64,000 nucleotides of DNA, from NCBI RefSeq assembly GCF_018860965.1, contig NZ_JAHKQF010000018.1, positions 124,001-188,000 on the forward strand, in the 5' to 3' direction. This DNA comes from Alteromonas sp. C1M14. Lineage in GTDB: Bacteria; Pseudomonadota; Gammaproteobacteria; Enterobacterales; Alteromonadaceae. The notes below the pieces were generated by a model. The model had not been told where the DNA came from, did no database searches, and worked only from the letters and a program-made list of their open reading frames with translations. Position numbers and translations under genes: made by a program. Below, piece after piece: positions 57,579-64,000 of this stretch. Position 1 is the stretch's first letter. Each line of letters starts with the position of its first letter.

Positions 57579-59921
57579 GTGAAAACCCAATTTAAATTAC
57601 TATGCCTAGCCACCGCCGTTGCCTCGGCGCTCAACCCCATGACCGGGTATGGCCAAGAAACGGCAGATCAGGACACAGCAAAACAAGATGCCGATTCCGG
57701 TATTGAAATTATCATGGTGTCAGCCACCAAACGGTCAGAGAGTTTACAGGAAATCCCGTTATCTGTGACGGCATTTTCCCAAAAAGAGCTGGATATTAAA
57801 GGGGCGTCATCCCTTGCCGGTATTCAAGAATCTACGCCAAATCTAAACTTTTCTGTACAGTCCGCTGGCCAAAACGTTGCCCGCGTTACCTTACGAGGGG
57901 TGGGAACAGAAACCCTAGTGGGAGGCGGCGATCCGGGGGTTGCGCTGCACATTGATGGCGTTTATGTAGGACGCAACTCTGCGGCGGCCGGAGATGTATT
58001 TGATGTGGATAGATTAGAAGTATTACGTGGTCCCCAAGGCACGTTATATGGACGAAACGCCACTGGCGGCTCGGTGAATATTATTACCAAGAAGCCCACA
58101 GACCGAGTAGAAGGCTACACTGACTTTACCTTTGGTAACTACAACGAGCAACGGGTGAGGGGTGTACTAAACGTGCCTCTTACCGATAACCTTTATGCGC
58201 GAATGACCATGATGAGTGAAAGCCACGATGGGTATATTAAAAACTTGTATGAAAGTGGTCGTGACGTAGATGACAAAGATTCGCAAAGTGGTCGCGGTCA
58301 GCTGCTTTATGTTACCGACTCAGGAAACGAATTTTTATTGCGAGGGTATTTCTCGAAATCTGGCGGTGCAGGGCCTGGTTCACAGTTTCTTGGAACTGAT
58401 ATCGACACAGAGAACGGCTATCCCACCTCCTATTTAGTGGGGGTGTCTGATGCGGGAGCGGGCGCTGGGATACTCGCCGATGTTTACAATTTAGGTACCA
58501 CGTCCACTGGCGAAAGCATATTACCGTTTCCTACTGATTTACACGAAATTAGAAAAAATACGCCGGAATTTGTGGATACGTTAATTCAAGGGGTGGATTT
58601 TGATGCCACGGTGAATTTGTCCGACGATCTGTTACTTAAGTCCATTACCTCTTATCAAACCAACGATAACGAAATATTGGTTGATGCTGACGGCTCTGAA
58701 TTGGCCATTGAAACCCGCCACCGGGCCAACAGCGCAGAACAATACAGCCAAGAAATCAACTTGATTTCGCAAACTGACGATCCCTTTCAGTGGATTTTGG
58801 GTGCCTACCTATACCATGAAGAATTAAGTGAACGCTTTGAAAGTATTGTACCTCCTGGGTTAGTGCCATTGGATGTGGATCTCGGTGATGATGCCGTGGC
58901 CGGTGGCGGCGGTGTACGTCAGCTTCGTATTGCCAGCCATGAGGTGGACTCAATGGCATTGTTTGCACAGCTTTCTTACGAGCTAACGGAGGATTGGTCT
59001 GTTACCGGTGGTCTGCGCTTTACCCGTGACGAAAAAGAACAAACCCGGGAAACCGGTGGTCAGGTGGACTTGACTAACAATGTACGCTACTTATCCGGCG
59101 AGCTGGGTCCAGAAAGTGCCGATTCAGGCAAGACCTCGTTTACCGAACCTAGTTATCGGGTCAGTACCGATTATCAGCTGTCTAACACCAATTTGATTTT
59201 CGCCAGCTATGCTCATGGCTACAAATCGGGAGGCTACGATTTTAATGGCGGTATTTCCGATGAAAATGGCGACCTCTTACCCTATAACCCAGAATTTGTT
59301 GATGCCTATGAGATTGGTTCAAAAAATACCTTTTTTAACAATAAGGTGATGCTGAATGTCACGGCCTTCTATTACGATTATCAAGATTTACAGGTATTTC
59401 GCTTAACTGGTGACGGCCCGCTAACCGACAATGCTGCACAATCGACCATCACTGGCCTTGAAGTGGAATATAAATACCAGCCTACGGAAGATTTAAAATT
59501 TGATGGTTCTGTTGGTTATCTTGATGCCACTTACGATGAATATTCCATTGATATACCGCCTACGGATTTTTCCGGCAACCGTTTGAATTATGCTCCGGAA
59601 TGGACGGCTCATACCGGTATTGAATACACCAAAACCATTGGTGATGCCTACCTGACTACCCGCATAGATTGGTCTTATCGCTCTGACACCTATTTTGACC
59701 GTGGTAATACCGACCTAGATAAGCAAGATGCCTATAGCTTGTTTAACGCACGAATTCGCTACGATGCCGACACTTACTATATGGATCTATGGGCCAAAAA
59801 CTTGACCGACAAAGACTATGTAGTGGGACAGCTTATTAACCCACCGTTTAGTTGTAATTGTCGTACCGTAAATGTGGGTGCGCCGCGCACGGTTGGGATC
59901 ACGTTAGGTGCGCGTTTCTAA
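57579..59921 (+). CDS. TonB-dependent outer-membrane receptor
   Basis: The 780-residue receptor starts with GTG after CACGGAG. A signal peptide ends around residue 25 (G-Y-G-Q-E-T). The TonB-box-like I-I-M-V-S-A-T-K-R-S-E-S-L-Q is followed by a plug with V-T-L-R-G-V-G-T-E, V-D-R-L-E-V-L-R-G-P-Q-G-T-L-Y-G-R-N-A-T-G, and the barrel ends G-I-T-L-G-A-R-F. The group is the one used by sphingomonads and alteromonads for siderophores but also for aromatic or other organic substrates. Being first in an operon with redox enzymes and an IclR regulator suggests an organic ligand rather than free siderophore iron; this is inference. Confidence 0.92.
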   Translation: MKTQFKLLCLATAVASALNPMTGYGQETADQDTAKQDADSGIEIIMVSATKRSESLQEIPLSVTAFSQKELDIKGASSLAGIQESTPNLNFSVQSAGQNVARVTLRGVGTETLVGGGDPGVALHIDGVYVGRNSAAAGDVFDVDRLEVLRGPQGTLYGRNATGGSVNIITKKPTDRVEGYTDFTFGNYNEQRVRGVLNVPLTDNLYARMTMMSESHDGYIKNLYESGRDVDDKDSQSGRGQLLYVTDSGNEFLLRGYFSKSGGAGPGSQFLGTDIDTENGYPTSYLVGVSDAGAGAGILADVYNLGTTSTGESILPFPTDLHEIRKNTPEFVDTLIQGVDFDATVNLSDDLLLKSITSYQTNDNEILVDADGSELAIETRHRANSAEQYSQEINLISQTDDPFQWILGAYLYHEELSERFESIVPPGLVPLDVDLGDDAVAGGGGVRQLRIASHEVDSMALFAQLSYELTEDWSVTGGLRFTRDEKEQTRETGGQVDLTNNVRYLSGELGPESADSGKTSFTEPSYRVSTDYQLSNTNLIFASYAHGYKSGGYDFNGGISDENGDLLPYNPEFVDAYEIGSKNTFFNNKVMLNVTAFYYDYQDLQVFRLTGDGPLTDNAAQSTITGLEVEYKYQPTEDLKFDGSVGYLDATYDEYSIDIPPTDFSGNRLNYAPEWTAHTGIEYTKTIGDAYLTTRIDWSYRSDTYFDRGNTDLDKQDAYSLFNARIRYDADTYYMDLWAKNLTDKDYVVGQLINPPFSCNCRTVNVGAPRTVGITLGARF

Positions 59922-59933
59922 CGAGGGTTTATT

Positions 59934-59967
59934 CGGTTAGCGAAGGTGTCATCGCCTTCGCTAACCG
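59934..59967 (+). other. Perfect hairpin between receptor and reductase genes
   Basis: CGGTTAGCGAAGG and CCTTCGCTAACCG pair over 13 bp with an 8-nt loop, 13 nt after the receptor stop. Without a U-run it looks like a processing or 3'-end protection element, which would favour high receptor mRNA over the downstream genes. Confidence 0.7.
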
Positions 59968-60012
59968 GCAACCCTGATGAAACGCTACTTTTAAGAAATA
60001 GGTGCGCAAAAC

Positions 60013-61407
60013 ATGAACAGACACTTAAATGGGGAAGTCGGGCAACTGGCAGCAATAAAACGGTCACCGATGAGTTTTTACTCGCTGGTTGGCATATATT
60101 TTATTTTGATCCTAATACCCTGGGCGTTGTCTTACATTGAAGGTCTGGCCATACGGGGCTGGTATGAAGAACTCATTACCTTGTTGAGCATTAGCGGCAT
60201 GGCAATGATGTTGTGCCAGTTCACATTACTTAATGGCCGCGTTGATGCCATCAATAATCGTATTGGCGTAGATAATTCGATGCGAGTACATAATAAAGCC
60301 GGTGAAATACTGGGGATCTTGTTCTTTCTTCATCCTTTTCTGATTGGGCTTCCTCGCTTTATTGTGGCGCCGTCATTTGCATTGGACAATTTGTGGGTGA
60401 TGTTTACGAGCGGTGAGTCTGCCACTGGTGTCTATGCATGGTCTTTACTTATTGCCCTCGTGTTGATGGCCATAAAGAAGAAAAAACTCAATATGTCTTA
60501 CGAGGCATGGCGCTATACCCACAGCGTCGGCTTTGTAGCCGTGATTATTCTGGCCACACACCATGCCGTTACCGTGGGGCGTCACGGTCGTTACAATGCT
60601 TGGTTTGATACCCTGTGGATTGTCTTATGTGCCATCGCCGTGGGGGTAGTGGCTTATGTTTACTTCATTCGTCCTCGCAGTGTATCTAAACGCCCCTTTA
60701 AAGTGGTGGAATGCAAAAAAGGCAGTACCGACGATTGGTATCTTACCATTGAGAAAGACGGCGATTTTCCCTTTGATTTTGATGCCGGACAATTCGTTTG
60801 GATCAACACCTCAAACAGTGCTTTTCAACGTAATGAACACCCTTTTTCCATTGCCTCCAGTCCTCATTCCTTGCCTCACCTGTCCTTTGTTATTCGCAGT
60901 TTAGGAGACTACACACGTCAGTTGCACAAACTGAAATCTGGGCAACGGGTTTGGGTTGATGGCCCCCATGGTGTGTTTACCTTAAATGCCAGAAATGCTG
61001 AAGGCATTGTATTAATAGCCGGTGGTGCCGGTATCGGTCCCATTATCGGGTTACTACGAGAGTTAAAAGACAACGGTGATAAACGGCCTGTTCGCTTGTT
61101 GTATGGCAACCGTTCCATGGAGCAAATGATGTTTGTGGAAGAACTGCAAGCGATGGCAGTGACGTTAAATCTGCAAACCACGCTTATTGTAAACGAAGCC
61201 CCGACGGAGTTTCCGCCTCAAGGGTTTAATGGGCATACCGGGTTTATAGATAGTCAGGTTATCGAACAGGCTTCGGCAGGGCATAACAACATTAACTGGG
61301 ATTACTATATTTGCGGCCCGCAGCCCATGGTGAAAGCGGTAGAAGGGCATCTTCACAATATGCATATTTCCCGTGACCGCATTTTATATGAACAGCTGGG
61401 TTTCTAG
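60013..61407 (+). CDS. Ferric-reductase-like transmembrane flavohaem oxidoreductase
   Basis: The 464-residue protein joins a membrane haem domain to a ferredoxin-reductase module. About six membrane helices cover 20-220. Two histidine pairs with exact 13-residue spacing, H93/H107 and H170/H183 (next to H184), are the bis-haem ligands of the ferric reductase/NOX fold. FAD binding is at H-P-F-S-I-A-S-S (276-283), NAD(P)H binding at G-G-A-G-I-G-P (337-343) and C-G-P-Q-P-M (434-439). It would carry electrons from cytosolic NAD(P)H across the membrane to a periplasmic acceptor, here plausibly the exported flavoprotein encoded 63 nt downstream. Confidence 0.88.
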   Translation: MNRHLNGEVGQLAAIKRSPMSFYSLVGIYFILILIPWALSYIEGLAIRGWYEELITLLSISGMAMMLCQFTLLNGRVDAINNRIGVDNSMRVHNKAGEILGILFFLHPFLIGLPRFIVAPSFALDNLWVMFTSGESATGVYAWSLLIALVLMAIKKKKLNMSYEAWRYTHSVGFVAVIILATHHAVTVGRHGRYNAWFDTLWIVLCAIAVGVVAYVYFIRPRSVSKRPFKVVECKKGSTDDWYLTIEKDGDFPFDFDAGQFVWINTSNSAFQRNEHPFSIASSPHSLPHLSFVIRSLGDYTRQLHKLKSGQRVWVDGPHGVFTLNARNAEGIVLIAGGAGIGPIIGLLRELKDNGDKRPVRLLYGNRSMEQMMFVEELQAMAVTLNLQTTLIVNEAPTEFPPQGFNGHTGFIDSQVIEQASAGHNNINWDYYICGPQPMVKAVEGHLHNMHISRDRILYEQLGF

Positions 61408-61470
61408 CGGCAGTTAAGCACCGTGTTCAAAATGAGAATTAGCAATGATAACAAGTAGAAGGTCTAGCTC

Positions 61471-63339
61471 ATGAGTAATGAAAAAGACGACAAAATTCAA
61501 GAAGGCGTGACACGACGTGACGTTCTTAAAGCTGGCGCGTATACCGCCGCGGCGTTGGCGGTTCCCTTAGTGGTGAATACCGGCAGTCGGGTTGAAACAA
61601 CCCTGTCAGAGCCCGTGCGCCGTGCCGACTTACTAATTATAGGCAGTGGTTTTGCAGGCACATTTGCCGCATTAGAAGCACGTAAGCAAGGCTTAAGTGT
61701 GGTGATGGTAGATAAAGGTGTAGTCGGCTGGTCTGGTATGTCTCCCTGGGCATCAGACAGTCGCCCCTTTGATCCGACGATTTATGATCGTGACGAATGG
61801 CAAGAAAACATGGCCATGAATACCGAGTACGTGAATGACCGCAAGTGGCTAGATATCTTTATGGATGAATCCTTAGATATTTTTCACACGCTGCACGATA
61901 TGGGGGCGCACAACACCCGGCCTTTCGAACGGGGTACAGTGGTGTTTCGACGGGAATTGGAAAATGCCGGCGTGTCCATTGTCGAGCGAACGATGATCAC
62001 CAGTTTGTTAGACGATGCCAACGGTAAAATTTGTGGGGCCGTGGGCTTTACCTATGATGACTCGGCAGAGCCGTCAAAAGCCGTTGTACTTCGAGCCGAT
62101 GCGGTGATCCAATGCACCGGTGCCGGCTCTTATAAAAGCCCAGGATTTCCTATTTGGGGGCAGACCTTTGATGGCGACGCGCTGGCCTTTGAGGCAGGAG
62201 CAAAAATCATTGGCAAAGAGTTCAACGATACCCATCCTACCTTCGCCAATGCCCCCGCGGCGGCTTATGAGGGGTGGCGCTGGGCACAAAGTGTAAAAGG
62301 CGCTTATGTGATGGTGGGTCCGCCAGGAAAACTAGATGGTGGCTTAACGCTAAACAATGCGTTGGGGGTATTTCAAAACGGAGTAAACCGTCAACTAGGT
62401 GGTGGGCCTGGCGGTGAGGCGCCACTCAAAGAGGGTGAAGAGCGGCCAGAATCTCCCGATGTGATAGCGAACCGCAAGTATCTTGGGAAAGGGTATTTAA
62501 CCCAGCCAGACTTAATTCTTGATTTAGGTGGGCCGCCTGAAGGGGCCACAGAAGATGCAGGTTTTGGTCACCGGGTCGGTGGTGCGACTGCGGGCATGGG
62601 CGTGCATAAAAGTGAAGGGGTGTTTTGTTCGGATTACAGTTGCGCCGCCGATGGGGTAGAGGGGCTGTACGCAGCCGGAGATGCCTTAGGTTCAATGCTG
62701 TGTGGTTCGTTATATCCTGGCCGGGGCTTTTCTTCTTACGGTTCTGCCATACAAGGGCGGATTGCCGCCCGGCATGCCGTGGAATACGTAAAGAACATTG
62801 CCCAACGGCCTAAAATAAGTCAGCAACAAATTGAAGCAAAACTCACTGAAATGTGGGCGCCGCGCAATGTAGAGCAAGGCTACAGCCCAGAATGGATAAC
62901 CGCGACGCTGCAAAACACTATGACCCCACTTCATATTCTTTATATTAAAGATCCACGCCGTTTAGACGGCGCGTTGGCGTCCATCGAATTTTTACGTAAT
63001 CACTGTGTCCCTAAAATGATTGCTCGGGATGGCCACGAATTGCGCATGGCCCATGAAGCTAAAAATATGCTACTCAATGCGGAAATGAAGCTACGTTCAG
63101 GGCTGTTTCGTGAAGAAAGTCGTGGCACCCATTTTCGCGAAGATTTTCCTGCCCGAAATGACAACGACTGGCATTGCTGGGTAACGGTGGAAAAACACAA
63201 TGACGGTATGCGCATGGGTAAACACATGCTACCCGAAGAATGGAAGCCCAGTAAAAATAACAGCTACCGAGAAAACTACCCTCGTGAGTTTCCGGGTGAA
63301 GATGCCTTCTTGGCTGATAATCCCAGTTGGTTAGTTTAA
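61471..63339 (+). CDS. Tat-exported FAD-dependent oxidoreductase, fumarate-reductase/AprA type
   Basis: The 622-residue protein begins with a twin-arginine signal (T-R-R-D-V-L-K, R15-R16, then a hydrophobic segment to about 36). The FAD fold reads L-L-I-I-G-S-G-F-A-G-T (54-64). Later come a C-terminal G-L-Y-A-A-G-D-A-L-G FAD-binding block and a H-F-R-E-D-F-P motif near 550 shared by fumarate/succinate and adenylylsulfate reductase flavoproteins. The paired ferredoxin gene (37 nt downstream) recalls AprAB. The substrate is unknown. No multihaem domain is fused, unlike Shewanella flavocytochrome c. An AGAAGG site precedes the start. Confidence 0.88.
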   Translation: MSNEKDDKIQEGVTRRDVLKAGAYTAAALAVPLVVNTGSRVETTLSEPVRRADLLIIGSGFAGTFAALEARKQGLSVVMVDKGVVGWSGMSPWASDSRPFDPTIYDRDEWQENMAMNTEYVNDRKWLDIFMDESLDIFHTLHDMGAHNTRPFERGTVVFRRELENAGVSIVERTMITSLLDDANGKICGAVGFTYDDSAEPSKAVVLRADAVIQCTGAGSYKSPGFPIWGQTFDGDALAFEAGAKIIGKEFNDTHPTFANAPAAAYEGWRWAQSVKGAYVMVGPPGKLDGGLTLNNALGVFQNGVNRQLGGGPGGEAPLKEGEERPESPDVIANRKYLGKGYLTQPDLILDLGGPPEGATEDAGFGHRVGGATAGMGVHKSEGVFCSDYSCAADGVEGLYAAGDALGSMLCGSLYPGRGFSSYGSAIQGRIAARHAVEYVKNIAQRPKISQQQIEAKLTEMWAPRNVEQGYSPEWITATLQNTMTPLHILYIKDPRRLDGALASIEFLRNHCVPKMIARDGHELRMAHEAKNMLLNAEMKLRSGLFREESRGTHFREDFPARNDNDWHCWVTVEKHNDGMRMGKHMLPEEWKPSKNNSYRENYPREFPGEDAFLADNPSWLV

Positions 63340-63376
63340 CGGTTGTAAAGTACGACATTATTTTAAGGAGCATAAA

Positions 63377-63592
63377 ATGCCTATAGAAAAAATTCACGGT
63401 TGTATTGGATGCGAAAAATGTGTTCAGGCGTGCCCTACCGATGTAATACGTATGGATGTGGAATCGGAACAAGCGTATATCGCCTATCAACAGGATTGCC
63501 AAATATGCCACTTGTGTCGATTAAGCTGTCCGGTGGATGCCATCACTCTGACCCCAGATAAAGCCATGTTGCCGACGACGTCCTGGGGATAA
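63377..63592 (+). CDS. 2x[4Fe-4S] ferredoxin
   Basis: This is a 71-residue iron-sulfur protein. First cluster: C9, C12, C15, C19-P; second cluster: C41, C44, C47, C51-P (arranged CxxCxxCxxxCP twice). It lacks a signal peptide although its presumed flavoprotein partner has a Tat signal, so it would have to be carried along in a folded complex or serve a cytosolic partner. It resembles a cut-down AprB. AAGGAG lies at the proper distance from the ATG. Confidence 0.9.
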   Translation: MPIEKIHGCIGCEKCVQACPTDVIRMDVESEQAYIAYQQDCQICHLCRLSCPVDAITLTPDKAMLPTTSWG

Positions 63593-63606
63593 CAAAAGGA
63601 AAAAAG

Positions 63607-63798
63607 ATGCACTTTTCTATGTATCAAGGTTACAGTGTGCTATTAACACGATTTTCTCTATTGTTGATCATAGTGTTAACAATCACCGGTTGTGAGATCG
63701 CGCCCAAAGGGGTGAAGTTTCGCACCTATGACGCACATCCTACGGTGGTGTGCGAGGGAACAGGTTGTAAAGAGTTGGCGAGTGAAAAACACGAGTAA
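63607..63798 (+). CDS. Small putative lipoprotein
   Basis: The 63-residue protein has a hydrophobic signal segment (about 11-26) and a lipobox L-T-I-T-G-C with Cys29. The mature part (about 35 residues) has two more cysteines, C49 and C54 (V-C-E-G-T-G-C), which could bind a cofactor or metal. It starts after an AAGGA site 14 nt beyond the ferredoxin gene and overlaps the IclR gene by 17 bp. The function is unknown; it may anchor part of the redox complex at a membrane. Confidence 0.68.
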   Translation: MHFSMYQGYSVLLTRFSLLLIIVLTITGCEIAPKGVKFRTYDAHPTVVCEGTGCKELASEKHE

Positions 63799-64000
63799 AA
63801 AAGACAAGTTAAACGCGATAGAAAAGGCACTGGAAATACTGGTTACTTTTACCGATTGCAACCACGAGTTAAGTACCGGGGAAATCAGTAAATTAACAGG
63901 TATTCATAAGGCCACGACCTCGCGTATTTTGTCTTCCATGGTGGAATACGGTTTATTTGCCCACAATAACGAGTCGCGAAAGTACTCGTTAGGGCCGCTT
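63782..64000 (+). CDS. IclR family transcriptional regulator (3' truncated)
   Basis: The frame starts at the GTG at 63782 inside the lipoprotein gene and runs off the right edge (73 codons present of about 250). The visible part is the IclR winged helix-turn-helix: A-I-E-K-A-L-E-I-L, L-S-T-G-E-I-S-K-L-T-G-I-H-K-A-T-T-S-R-I-L, and R-K-Y-S-L-G-P-L, which leads to the effector domain outside the window. It is the likely regulator of the receptor/redox operon and a candidate binder of the palindrome at 57366-57382. Confidence 0.88.
   Translation, partial: MKNTSKKDKLNAIEKALEILVTFTDCNHELSTGEISKLTGIHKATTSRILSSMVEYGLFAHNNESRKYSLGPL

Noticed and set aside
57579-59921. Receptor as a plain siderophore receptor
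   Set aside because: Cannot be excluded, but the company of redox enzymes and an IclR regulator and the lack of a Fur-like box make an organic substrate at least as likely; left unspecified.

Overview
The window reads as a chromosomal segment of a marine gammaproteobacterium of the Alteromonadales (Alteromonas-like). Supporting points are the thiC-thiDE-thiF-thiS-thiG-thiH cluster behind a TPP riboswitch, the hemC-hemD-hemX-hemY and gmk-rpoZ-spoT-ridA-recG-rsmJ neighbourhoods, feoAB, two TonB-dependent receptors, a PEP-CTERM-like protein and an S10 carboxypeptidase. The genus call is inference from gene content and order; no rRNA or tRNA gene was seen.

Layout. (1) 1-11948 is a visibly AT-rich exopolysaccharide/capsule locus. 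On the + strand are an outer-membrane barrel (cut by the window edge), a Wza-type export lipoprotein-like protein, a Wzc-type tyrosine autokinase and a nucleotidyltransferase-like protein. Facing it is a seven-gene minus-strand operon with mostly ATGA-type overlaps: propeller-like protein, Wzy, sulfotransferase, GT2, WecG-type transferase, Wzx and acyltransferase. (2) 12384-19950 holds an orphan LacI-type regulator and the thiamine operon. (3) 20160-22300 is feoAB with a possible Fur box. (4) 22305-26995 is hemY/hemX/hemD/hemC plus a carboxylesterase. (5) 27116-36446 is a housekeeping run from gmk to a yhiN-type flavoprotein. (6) 36450-38540 is a scar of mobile DNA placed immediately after the yhiN stop codon: a Tn7-like terminal sequence, a broken tnsA, a decayed IS3 copy, then a lipoprotein and a tiny unknown gene. 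(7) 38818-43777 holds an acyl-CoA synthetase and an AT-rich set of surface-polymer genes (glycerophosphotransferase, glycerol-3-phosphate cytidylyltransferase, pyruvyltransferase-like). (8) 43963-57147 is a mixed accessory region: S10 peptidase, SDR, a ZnuD-like receptor with a His/Cys-rich membrane protein, a flagellinolysin-like metalloprotease, a diguanylate cyclase, an MFS transporter, a PEP-CTERM protein, a CobW-type GTPase behind a perfect Zur-like palindrome, and an M24 peptidase. (9) 57579-64000 is a putative uptake/redox operon: TonB receptor, membrane haem/flavin reductase, Tat-exported flavoprotein, 2x[4Fe-4S] ferredoxin, small lipoprotein and an IclR regulator (cut by the right edge).

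The two most interesting points are the vestigial Tn7-like insertion at yhiN and the TonB/ferric-reductase-like/Tat-flavoprotein/ferredoxin/IclR operon, which has a candidate IclR operator and a perfect intercistronic hairpin. A second theme is zinc: two Zur-like sites appear to mark the ZnuD-like receptor operon and the CobW GTPase. All functional assignments were made by reading motifs, not by database search.
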